Positions 41,581 to 48,972 of a stretch of 64,000 nucleotides of DNA are shown here, one piece after another. The DNA comes from Pararhizobium sp. (GTDB lineage: Bacteria; Pseudomonadota; Alphaproteobacteria; Rhizobiales; Rhizobiaceae). Numbering within the stretch: position 1 is the stretch's first letter; each line of letters starts with the position of its first letter. Position numbers and translations under genes: made by a program. The DNA is taken from positions 1,860,001-1,924,000 of the forward strand of contig CP051237.1 of NCBI GenBank assembly GCA_017794825.1, written 5' to 3'. A model generated the notes under the pieces. That model saw nothing but the letters and a program-made list of their open reading frames with translations. It was not told the origin of the DNA and made no database searches.

Positions 41581-42387
41581 GTGATTTTTCATGTTCTGAA
41601 GCTGTCGACGCTTGCCGTCATCGCGGCGCTCGTCGGCGCAGGCGCGCCGAGAGCGCAAACGGTGGACTCCATGTACGAGAGCTTCACGGAAGCCTATGGC
41701 GAGCCGCTCGAGAGGGGATATCTGGAGCCCGTCGACATTCACTACATGCGCTACTGCGGCTCCAAAGACGGGTTTGGCCTCATCCTGTTCCGCGTCAACG
41801 GCAATACGTCGAGCAGCTGGACTGTAAACGCCCCTTGTGGGTTAGACATTGACCTGGTCGACATGGACATGAACGGCAAGCCTGACATTCGCTACACCGT
41901 CTCCCATAACGGGGACGGCTATACCCGCGAGGTTCAGGGGTTTATCACGCCGTGGGATAATACCCGGCTGAAATGGCAGGCCAAGTATCTGACCTTCGAG
42001 GAGCGCGAGGGAACCTTCCTGCTCGAGAAATACGGATTGCCCGCCGACAAGGCGCAGCTCGTTTTACGCATGAAACAGTCTGTCGAACTCGGCGATCAAT
42101 GCGTCTGGGGACGTTTCTGTCCGTCCTTTCCTGAAGGCGGGGGATGCAGCCTGCGGGTCCAGACCTGCCCCATGTCGCCGAAAGTGCTGGAAATGCATGT
42201 CGTCGGCGACGATGCGCTTAACGGCCTTGAAGGCGACGCCGAGTGGCGGGATTTCGTCACACGCGTCGAGCAAAGCGAAGGGTATGTGCTGGCGCGGGAG
42301 GCGATTGCCGCCAGCTACCGTGACACAGCTTTCACGCCGAAGATGACCCCAGAGCGGCAAAAGCTGGTCGACGACTGGCTCAAGTAA
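41581..42387 (+). CDS. secreted protein of unknown function
   Basis: A 268-residue protein starting at GTG, with a Sec signal peptide (LSTLAVIAALVGAGAPRAQ). The mature part contains DIDLVDMDMNGKPDIRYTVSHNGDGYTREV, an Asp-rich stretch resembling calcium-binding VCBS/EF-type loops, and several cysteines (YCGSKDG, CGLDIDL, CVWGRFC, GCSLRVQTCP). No family was recognised. It lies 8 bp before a second secreted unknown and probably shares its transcript. A GC-rich hairpin (CCCGCC/GGCGGG at 41529-41544) lies upstream; the rest of the 262-bp gap to the efflux gene shows nothing. Confidence 0.7.
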   Translation: MIFHVLKLSTLAVIAALVGAGAPRAQTVDSMYESFTEAYGEPLERGYLEPVDIHYMRYCGSKDGFGLILFRVNGNTSSSWTVNAPCGLDIDLVDMDMNGKPDIRYTVSHNGDGYTREVQGFITPWDNTRLKWQAKYLTFEEREGTFLLEKYGLPADKAQLVLRMKQSVELGDQCVWGRFCPSFPEGGGCSLRVQTCPMSPKVLEMHVVGDDALNGLEGDAEWRDFVTRVEQSEGYVLAREAIAASYRDTAFTPKMTPERQKLVDDWLK

Positions 42388-42395
42388 AGGACAGA

Positions 42396-43976
42396 ATGAT
42401 GACCGTATACATGAGAATTCTGATCCTGGCCGCGGCGGCGCTTGCGCTGACAGGCGGGATTTCCCGAGCCCAGACCATGGAATTCGCCCTGTCGGGCGAA
42501 GACCGCATCGCAGGCGACGCGCATGGAACGGAAGGCGCGTCTCTGGACATCGACTGGGACGCCGAATTGAAACTCGGCCTCCTGATCGGCGAGCCAATCG
42601 TCTCCCTGCGATTCCGATACGACATCGTGGCCGGCCGGGTGACGATCCCGACGCTGAGCGAAAAGGGCCGCGGCTACGAAACGATGATATTTCGGCAGCT
42701 GTCGCCCGAGCTGCAGGAGGGCGTGCGACTGACCGACGTCAAGCTGCGCATGACGTTTGGAAGCGACGCCGGCGAGATCGACCTTGTGGCCGATGTCGGC
42801 GCGACGGGACAACCTGGCGCCTGGTCGCTCAACATTCCGGGCAGCCCCGAGTGGGACGACCTGTTCGAAGGAAAGGGCGTCAATGGCGGAATGCTCGACG
42901 CCGAGACCGCCAAGGCGGTCTGGGCCGGCGGCCTGACGCTCAGAACCGTCGTCATCGAGGACGCGGATCTGAATTTCCATCTCATGCACGAGACCTACAT
43001 GAGCGACTATGACAGGGAAGAGTATCGCGCGCTCAAATCCGCCTATGACCACCTGGCCGATGGACTGAAACGCAGCTACGGCATCGAGATCGGCGCCGAA
43101 AGTGGCGCATGGACCGACGCCTATTTCGTTTCGGAACGCTCCGGAGACATGGCGTCGCGGCAAGAATGGTCAAGGTGGAAGCGGGATCTCGACCAGCATC
43201 TCGACAAGCTTTCCCGGCTGCCCGACAACCTGAAAGCCGGCGCCAATCATGAGCCCTACGAGCAGGCGGTGAAGGATGTGGAGAAGCTTCGCGACAGCAT
43301 CGTCCGCAATCTCGCCGCCTATGAAGCCGAAGGCGTGGACCCGACCACGCTCGAACAGGGTTACGAGCCTGAGTTCGGCGGTGATTTCCGCGCTCCGAAG
43401 GTGGTCGTGAAATGGAAGGATCGGTATGATCTCGACCAGTATATCACCGTCAATGAAGACGGAAGTCTGGGCGGCAAGGCCGGGCTGGAAGACATCTCGG
43501 ACTACGACTTCAACTTCGTCTATCAGAGCGTCAGCACCGGCGAACTAGCCTTTACCTTTGGCGCGCGAAACTCTGCTAAATGCGCGTATCAGAGCGGTGA
43601 CCCGGTATATATGGGGTACGAGCGGATTTCCGATCTGCAGGGCGAGGACAATTCTCCCTCTCTGGCCGCGCCCTGCCCGAACAAGAACATTGTAAACATT
43701 CTCGTTCCGGTTCTGGAAGGCAAGGCGGCATTCCGAAAGCCTGTCGTCTACTATCCGGCGACTGGAGAGTATGCGGTCTCGACCGAAGGCCAGGTTTCCG
43801 ACGGAGACTATGTGTATTTTCTCTATGATTCATTCGCCCTCTACAACATCGACAAATCTGGCGGCGGCAAAGTTTACAGGGACCTCTACTTTCTCGACGA
43901 GGTCCTGAACATCACGGACACCCGGTCGTGCGGCGCCCGGCCGGCTGGAGAATTCTACAGCATGCCGGACTGTTAG
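42396..43976 (+). CDS. large secreted protein of unknown function
   Basis: A 526-residue exported protein with a signal peptide (ILILAAAALALTGGISRAQ). The first part is beta-rich (SLRFRYDIVAGRVTIP, LTDVKLRMTFGSDAGEIDLVADVGATGQPGAWSLN). The middle is helical and charged (WSRWKRDLDQHLDKLSRLPDNL, VKDVEKLRDSIVRNLAAYE). The C-terminal part contains four cysteines. No enzyme motif was recognised. It follows the previous secreted gene by 8 bp, so the two may act together at the cell envelope. Confidence 0.72.
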   Translation: MMTVYMRILILAAAALALTGGISRAQTMEFALSGEDRIAGDAHGTEGASLDIDWDAELKLGLLIGEPIVSLRFRYDIVAGRVTIPTLSEKGRGYETMIFRQLSPELQEGVRLTDVKLRMTFGSDAGEIDLVADVGATGQPGAWSLNIPGSPEWDDLFEGKGVNGGMLDAETAKAVWAGGLTLRTVVIEDADLNFHLMHETYMSDYDREEYRALKSAYDHLADGLKRSYGIEIGAESGAWTDAYFVSERSGDMASRQEWSRWKRDLDQHLDKLSRLPDNLKAGANHEPYEQAVKDVEKLRDSIVRNLAAYEAEGVDPTTLEQGYEPEFGGDFRAPKVVVKWKDRYDLDQYITVNEDGSLGGKAGLEDISDYDFNFVYQSVSTGELAFTFGARNSAKCAYQSGDPVYMGYERISDLQGEDNSPSLAAPCPNKNIVNILVPVLEGKAAFRKPVVYYPATGEYAVSTEGQVSDGDYVYFLYDSFALYNIDKSGGGKVYRDLYFLDEVLNITDTRSCGARPAGEFYSMPDC

Positions 43977-44042
43977 ACGGCTTGCGCCGCGCGAGCCTGC
44001 GGCGTCGAGGCGCCACAGGCTCATCACCATCACCTTCACCTG

Positions 44043-44303
44043 CTAACGCGCCAACATCGTGCCTGCCGTAAAAGCAGAAAAGAACAGGAGCACCCAATTG
44101 AGGATGGCGAACCGCAGGTCAGTTCTTTTGAAAAGACTCGCAGCCGACACAGCCACGGCCAGGAAACAAGGCGCTACTAAAAATGTACAAATGAAAAAGC
44201 TATATACAGCGGGTTCGAATAACCGAGCGCCAGAGTAAATGAAGGCGGACGTCGAGTAACCGAAGATAACCGCCATGAAAATGCTGGTTTTCCGCATCTT
44301 CAT
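44043..44303 (-). CDS. small membrane protein of unknown function
   Basis: An 86-residue protein with three hydrophobic segments (IFMAVIFGYSTSAFIY, FFICTFLVAPCFLAVAVSAAS, ILNWVLLFFSAFTAGTMLA). The start at 44303 has GAGG close upstream but at short spacing. It occupies the gap between two plus-strand genes and has an amino-acid composition expected of a real membrane protein. No family recognised. The longer minus-strand frame beyond 44303 overlaps lysE and is not believed. Confidence 0.5.
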   Translation of the reverse strand: MKMRKTSIFMAVIFGYSTSAFIYSGARLFEPAVYSFFICTFLVAPCFLAVAVSAASLFKRTDLRFAILNWVLLFFSAFTAGTMLAR

Positions 44304-44399
44304 GACCTCGACGACCTGCGTCCAGCCGTCTGATTTCAACGGATTTCGGATAATGTAATTCTCTCGACCGGCCTCACTGCAAACCAAAAGGCGTTTTCC

Positions 44400-45029
44400 A
44401 TGTTCATCGAGCATGCCCAGCATCTTCTGCTCGTCTACGCGGCCTATCTCGTTGCGATCGCCAACCCGGGTCCGAGCACCATGGCGATCATGGCCGTCGC
44501 CATGAACCAGGGTCGCCCGCCTGCCGTAGCGCTCGCGCTGGGCGTCGTGACCGGTAGCCTGTTCTGGACTTTGCTGGCGGCGACCGGCATATCCACAATC
44601 CTGACGGCCTATGCGGACGCGCTCACCGCGATCAAGATCGCCGGCGGCCTTTATCTCCTGTACCTCGCATGGAAGTCTGCACGGTCGGCGCTGACCGCCG
44701 ACCCGCAGCCGAAGAAATCCTTCGCGGAAGCGAAAACGTCCGCGCACTATCGACGCGGCCTGTTGCTGCATCTCTCCAATCCGAAGGCGGTGTTCGGATG
44801 GATGGCGATCATGGCGCTTGGCTTGCGGCCCGATTCCCCCGCCTACACTTTGCCGGCGATCTTCGCCGGCTGCGCGGTACTCGGGCTGACGGTCAATGTC
44901 GGCTACGCCTTTCTGTTCTCGACCGAAGTCATGGGGCGGGCCTACCGGAATTCCCGCCGCTTCGTCGAGGGCGCGCTCGCCGCGATCTTCGGCTACGCCG
45001 GCCTGCGACTGCTGATCTCGAAACCCTAG
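44400..45029 (+). CDS. LysE/RhtB-family amino acid exporter
   Basis: A 209-residue inner-membrane exporter. The RhtB signature is at the N-terminus (AYLVAIANPGPSTMAIMAVAMNQGRPPAVALALGVVTG). The middle has GGLYLLYLAWKSAR and LHLSNPKAVFGWMAIMALG, followed by two further membrane segments ending FVEGALAAIFGYAGLRLLISKP. Six helices are expected and the length is normal. The substrate (homoserine, threonine or another amino acid) is not shown. Its last 63 bp and the start of the following gap recur at 46655-46727. Confidence 0.92.
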   Translation: MFIEHAQHLLLVYAAYLVAIANPGPSTMAIMAVAMNQGRPPAVALALGVVTGSLFWTLLAATGISTILTAYADALTAIKIAGGLYLLYLAWKSARSALTADPQPKKSFAEAKTSAHYRRGLLLHLSNPKAVFGWMAIMALGLRPDSPAYTLPAIFAGCAVLGLTVNVGYAFLFSTEVMGRAYRNSRRFVEGALAAIFGYAGLRLLISKP

Positions 45030-45039
45030 CACCGAAGCG
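44967..45039 (+). repeat. direct repeat, copy 1 (3' end of lysE-type gene)
   Basis: 73 bp covering the last 20 codons, the stop and 10 bp beyond of the LysE-family gene. Copy 2 at 46655-46727 matches in 66 of 73 positions. The tetR-hydrolase pair lies between the copies. Confidence 0.85.
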
Positions 45040-45046
45040 CTCGGGA

Positions 45047-45652
45047 TCACGGTCTCAGCGCACGCCGCGTGGCCCGCTCGGCTTCGTCGATAATCGCCTT
45101 GACCCGCGCCGGAGGCGGAGTCGAGATCAGTTGCAGTGCGATCCCGCGCAGGAGGCCAAGGAGCGATACGGCCATCGCGTCAGGGTCGGCGTCTGACCGC
45201 ACCGAGCCGTCGCTGATTCCTTCACGAACCTTGTCGGCGAGCAGACGCCGGAAGCGGGCGTCCTGTTCCGCGTAGAGCGGCATCAGGACCGGATCGGCGG
45301 CAATCGCCTCGCCCCACATCTGCAAGAATGCGCGGGCGGCCGGACGCTTGTTGGTCACGTTCTTCAGGTAGGCGCGCACTGTGTCCGCCAGCCAGGCTCC
45401 GGCGCTTTCCCCGGGATCCGGGAGGGTGAAGGCCTGGGCGTCGCGCATGACCGCGCGGAGCAGATTTTCGCGGCTGCCGAAGTGATGGGAAACGATCCCC
45501 CGGCTGTAGCCGGCGGCCTCGCCGACCTCCGCCAGGGTGAGCGCGCGCGACCCGCGCTCGGCGATCAGCGCCGTCGCGGCGGCTATCACCTTGCGTTCGG
45601 TCTGCTCACGACGCTCTTGCTGCGTACGGCGAGCGGGAGGCTGATCAGGCAT
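45047..45652 (-). CDS. TetR-family transcriptional regulator
   Basis: A 201-residue repressor. The helix-turn-helix (about residues 15-60) contains AATALIAERGSRALTLAEVGEAAGYSRGIVSHHFGSRENLLRAV, typical of TetR. The C-terminal ligand domain is all-helical (WLADTVRAYLKNVTNKRPAARAFLQMWGEAI). It is divergent from an alpha/beta hydrolase, with a palindrome in the shared gap, so it probably represses the hydrolase and itself until an inducer binds. Confidence 0.9.
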   Translation of the reverse strand: MPDQPPARRTQQERREQTERKVIAAATALIAERGSRALTLAEVGEAAGYSRGIVSHHFGSRENLLRAVMRDAQAFTLPDPGESAGAWLADTVRAYLKNVTNKRPAARAFLQMWGEAIAADPVLMPLYAEQDARFRRLLADKVREGISDGSVRSDADPDAMAVSLLGLLRGIALQLISTPPPARVKAIIDEAERATRRALRP

Positions 45653-45798
45653 CGGGACTGTCCAGATATCGGGACGACGAAGCGAATGGTCCGCCGGTTT
45701 GTGCGCTCATCGGTCGGTAGCACGCGCGACAGAGAGCGCGCAAGCAGCGCGGGAGGAAAGATCGGCTCTTGCGTCTGCATGTCAATCATGCCATTTTA

Positions 45799-45814
45799 CT
45801 TGTGTGATAACAAG
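45799..45814. promoter_or_regulatory. palindrome, probable TetR operator
   Basis: CTTGT-GTGATA-ACAAG, with a second ACTTG/CAAGT pairing offset around it, 23 bp before the hydrolase ATG and in the gap shared with the divergent tetR gene. Confidence 0.6.
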
Positions 45815-45836
45815 CAAGTTTATTGGAGACAGTTTC

Positions 45837-46634
45837 ATGTCGCGCACTCCACTCGTCCTCGTCCATGGCAACCCGGAGTCGGCCGCCATCTGGGGACCGC
45901 TCATCAAGGCGCTCGACCGGGCCGACGCGATCGCCATGTCCCCGCCAGGATTCGGCGTCCCCACTCCCCGTGGCTTCGAACCGTCGATGACGGCTTATCG
46001 AGACTGGCTGGCGTCCCAGCTGGAGCTGTTCCGCGCTCCGGTCGATCTGGTGGGACACGACTGGGGCGGCATCCACGTCGCCGCGCTGGCGATGAGCCGT
46101 CCGGACCTGATCCGCAGCTGGGCCTCGGATGCGCTCGGCGTGTTCGCTCCCGATTACGCCTGGCATACGCGGGCGCAAGTGTGGCAGCAGGAGGGCCCGG
46201 GCGAAGCCTCGGTGCGGGAACTGTGGGGAGGCGACCTGGAGCAGCGGCTTGCCGTGGCGTCGTCCCTCGGCATGACCGGGCGTATGGCGGAGCGGGTCGC
46301 GGCAGGCATGGATCCCGAAATGGGCGGCGCCGTGCTCAAGTTATTACGGTCGGCGCGACAGCCGGCGATGGCCGAGGCTGGACAGCTCCTGCCGAGCGCC
46401 GCACAACGTCCCGGACTCGCTCTCATCGCCGTCGACGACTTCGGGCGAGCCAGCGGGACGATTGAGCAGCATGAGTGGGCAGCACAACGATCGGGCGCGA
46501 AAATGGCGCATCTGGCGGGCGTAGGCCACTGGTGGCCGGAGGAGACGCCGGCGCCGGTCGCCGATGCCCTGACGCACTTCTGGGCGCAGCTGCCGGATCC
46601 CGCGGAGGCTTCCGCGACGGGCGCCGGAGGATGA
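45837..46634 (+). CDS. alpha/beta hydrolase with aspartate nucleophile
   Basis: A 265-residue hydrolase. The oxyanion-hole motif is LVHGNPESAAIWG; the nucleophile elbow VGHDWGGIHVAAL has Asp75, as in epoxide hydrolases and haloalkane dehalogenases rather than serine esterases. The catalytic His is in AGVGHWWPEETP near the C-terminus. The acid residue is less clear. TTGGAGAC precedes the ATG at 45837. Divergent TetR control suggests induction by its substrate, perhaps an epoxide or halogenated compound. The gene lies between two copies of a lysE 3' end. Confidence 0.88.
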   Translation: MSRTPLVLVHGNPESAAIWGPLIKALDRADAIAMSPPGFGVPTPRGFEPSMTAYRDWLASQLELFRAPVDLVGHDWGGIHVAALAMSRPDLIRSWASDALGVFAPDYAWHTRAQVWQQEGPGEASVRELWGGDLEQRLAVASSLGMTGRMAERVAAGMDPEMGGAVLKLLRSARQPAMAEAGQLLPSAAQRPGLALIAVDDFGRASGTIEQHEWAAQRSGAKMAHLAGVGHWWPEETPAPVADALTHFWAQLPDPAEASATGAGG

Positions 46635-46654
46635 CGGCCGGGACCGGCCATTTC

Positions 46655-46727
46655 GAAGGCGCGCTCGCCGCGATCTTCGGCTATGCCGGCCTGCGCCTGC
46701 TGCTCTCGAAGACCTAGCGCCGAAGCG
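46655..46727 (+). repeat. direct repeat, copy 2 (orphan lysE 3' end)
   Basis: Encodes EGALAAIFGYAGLRLLLSKT then a stop, like the end of the LysE-family gene 1.7 kb upstream, but no lysE body precedes it. Seven mismatches in 73 bp relative to copy 1, four of them synonymous or in non-coding bases. Confidence 0.85.
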
Positions 46728-46735
46728 GCGCCGGT

Positions 46736-47035
46736 CTACATCATGGGGGGCGTCAACTGGCATTTCACCTCAGGATTCCCGAAAGCATTGAAACCGATGC
46801 AGACATGAACTTGATTGTCCGTGGCCTCCCCCAGATAGAAACTGCCCGACAGCGGGATGGATTGTCCGTTCTGGATGACCTGCACCTGCGCGCCCCGCCC
46901 CCTCGGATACGCCACCTCGAATGATACGCCGGCCGCCTCGCAGGTGTTCGGGCAGCACCAGGAGGGGATGCTCCCGGCCGCGGCCGGTGTTGCGCCAAGG
47001 GCCATCAGAAGCGCGACTGCGCGTATCTGGATCAT
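46736..47035 (-). CDS. small secreted cysteine-rich protein
   Basis: A 99-residue exported protein. GGGAGC lies before the ATG at 47035; the signal peptide is IRAVALLMALGATPAAAG. The mature part starts SIPSWCCPNTCEAAG and has two later cysteines (VHVCIGFN, VKCQLTP). A beta-rich body (GVSFEVAYPRGRGAQVQVIQNGQSIPLSGSFYLGE) is predicted. No family recognised. It is divergent from the CadC-like regulator gene. Confidence 0.72.
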   Translation of the reverse strand: MIQIRAVALLMALGATPAAAGSIPSWCCPNTCEAAGVSFEVAYPRGRGAQVQVIQNGQSIPLSGSFYLGEATDNQVHVCIGFNAFGNPEVKCQLTPPMM

Positions 47036-47201
47036 GATTTTGCTCCCATCGTTTCGCACGGCGGATAACGGCCACCGGCCGTTGCGCACCGCCCGATGCG
47101 TTTCGTCAGGCCGAGTCTAGGACGGGCAAGGTGATGCGAGGGTGATTTGCGGGTGATTTCCTGTTAAAATCCCGCCCTTGTAACGACAGGATGCCGGGAG
47201 C

Positions 47202-48887
47202 ATGGCAACCAGGAACGTCATACGGGTCGATGTGTCCGAACGACGCCTCTGGCGGGACGCGCAGGAAATCAGAATAAAGGCCAAGGTATTCGACCTGTTG
47301 TGCTTTTTCCTGAGCAAGCCGGACAGGCTGCTTTCGAAATCCGATATTCTGAGCGGCGTCTGGCCCGACATCCATGTGTCCGACGCGTCCGTGAAGGATT
47401 GTGTCAGAAACCTGAGGGCCGCGCTCGGCGATCATTCCGACAATCCAGTGTATATCGAAACGGTGAGAGGTCTCGGCTACCGCTTTCTGGGCGGCATCGA
47501 AATCGTCGACAGCACGCTTCAGGACGAGGAGACCGTTGCGCCCACTGACCGACCACCGAGCCCTCCGCCTCTGTTGGCGCCGTGGCGCAGCCGGTTTCTG
47601 GTCGCATTTCCGGTGGTCGTCGTGCTGGCCCTGTCGCTGTCCCTCTGGACAATGGCGGAGCGCAGCGCTCCCGGTCACGCCGATCCGGTATCCCGGGCGC
47701 AGCCGGACGAGCCGTCGATCGCGGTTCTGCCTTTCACGACTGTGCCGGAGGACGAACGGTCCGGTCTGATCGCGCGCGGACTGACGGACGATCTGACAAC
47801 CAATCTGGCGCGTTTGCCGCAGCTTTTCGTATCGGCGCGAGGTGCGTTGTCGGACGCGCCGGATCAGGTCGCTGCTATCGGCGCGGTAGCGGAGAGGCTC
47901 GGTGTGCGTTATTTGGTCAAAGGAAGCGTCAAGGCGCAGGGGGAGCGCCTAAGGATCAACGTCCAGCTCATCGACGCTCTGACAGGCGATTATGAATGGA
48001 GCGAGCAGTTCGAAACCGCCGCTGCCGACCTGTTCACGGTCCAGGACGACATCATGCTGGGCGTCCTGGAGGAATTGCGCGTCTCACTCGACGAAGGCGA
48101 ACGGCCGAGAGCCAGCCACGACACGGACAATCTCGATTCGTGGGTCGCTTCCACCGCCGCCTATCACGCCTATCTGGAGTTCAGGCCGGACTCCAACCAG
48201 AAGGCGCGGAGCCTCTGGCAAAAGGCCCTCGAACTGGATCCGGATCGGGCGATCCCGCACGCCGGACTTGCGTTCACCCACTATTACGACGCCTATCGCG
48301 GATGGCAAAGCGACGCTGCGACCTCCATCCGTCTCGCCACGGAACATGCCGAAAAGGCGATCGAGCGGAACCCGGACCATCCTCTCGGCTATCAGGCGCT
48401 TGGCGCCATCGCATATTTCCAGGGCGACCACGAGAAGGGACTGGCGTTGCGGCGGAAGGCGGCCGAGCTTGCACCCAACGATTTTGCCGCCGTAGGCGGT
48501 CTTGCGACGTTTCTGAGCGGTACGGAGCATACCGAAGAGGCCGTCCGGCTGTTCCGGAAGGCGATCAGGCTCAATCCGGACCCGCCGTACTGGGTGCCGG
48601 TGTGGTTCGGACATGCGCTGCAGATGAACGGACAGGCCGAGGAGGCTGCGACCTGGCTGGAGCGCGCGGTCGAACGGAATGCGAGCTATCCCTACGTCCA
48701 TGCAAGGCTGGCTGCGGTCTACTCCGATCTCGGAAGAACCAGAGATGCGCGATCGGCGGCGCAGGAAGCGACCAGGCTGGACCCCGAGTTCGGCGTGCAC
48801 AACATGCTCAGAATTTTCATGTTCACCGACGTCGCTGGCAAGAAGCGCTTTTCAGACTGGCTGTCCGCCGCCGGATTACCCGAATGA
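47202..48887 (+). CDS. CadC-like membrane regulator with winged helix and TPR repeats
   Basis: A 561-residue protein. Residues 5-100 are an OmpR-type winged helix (IRIKAKVFDLLCFFLSKPDRLLSKSDILSGVWPDIHVSDASVKDCVRNLRAALGD, wing ETVRGLGYRFLGG). A membrane segment follows (about 128-147), then a TolB-like region (SIAVLPFTTVPEDE ... LARLPQLFVSARGAL ... YLVKGSVKAQGERLRINVQLIDALTG). TPR repeats occupy about 325-540. It has no receiver domain, so it probably senses envelope or metabolic state directly. It is followed after 85 bp by the SAM-cyclase-TPR gene, a frequent partner architecture. Confidence 0.9.
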   Translation: MATRNVIRVDVSERRLWRDAQEIRIKAKVFDLLCFFLSKPDRLLSKSDILSGVWPDIHVSDASVKDCVRNLRAALGDHSDNPVYIETVRGLGYRFLGGIEIVDSTLQDEETVAPTDRPPSPPPLLAPWRSRFLVAFPVVVVLALSLSLWTMAERSAPGHADPVSRAQPDEPSIAVLPFTTVPEDERSGLIARGLTDDLTTNLARLPQLFVSARGALSDAPDQVAAIGAVAERLGVRYLVKGSVKAQGERLRINVQLIDALTGDYEWSEQFETAAADLFTVQDDIMLGVLEELRVSLDEGERPRASHDTDNLDSWVASTAAYHAYLEFRPDSNQKARSLWQKALELDPDRAIPHAGLAFTHYYDAYRGWQSDAATSIRLATEHAEKAIERNPDHPLGYQALGAIAYFQGDHEKGLALRRKAAELAPNDFAAVGGLATFLSGTEHTEEAVRLFRKAIRLNPDPPYWVPVWFGHALQMNGQAEEAATWLERAVERNASYPYVHARLAAVYSDLGRTRDARSAAQEATRLDPEFGVHNMLRIFMFTDVAGKKRFSDWLSAAGLPE

Positions 48888-48972
48888 TGCGGCCGCAAAG
48901 GGCAGCAATACTTGCCAAGATTGAGGAAACTCATCACATTCGCACGATACTGGCGGGAAGGCCTCGAACGGA

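Noticed and set aside
44209..44240. Possible tRNA T-arm (GGGTTCGAATAACC)
   Set aside because: No cloverleaf with acceptor, D and anticodon arms could be built around it, and it lies within the small membrane-protein frame.
44304..45050. Long minus-strand frame opposite the LysE-family gene
   Set aside because: Its composition (Arg/Gly/Gln-rich, no domains) is that of an antisense shadow of lysE; only the hydrophobic 86-residue end beyond lysE was kept.
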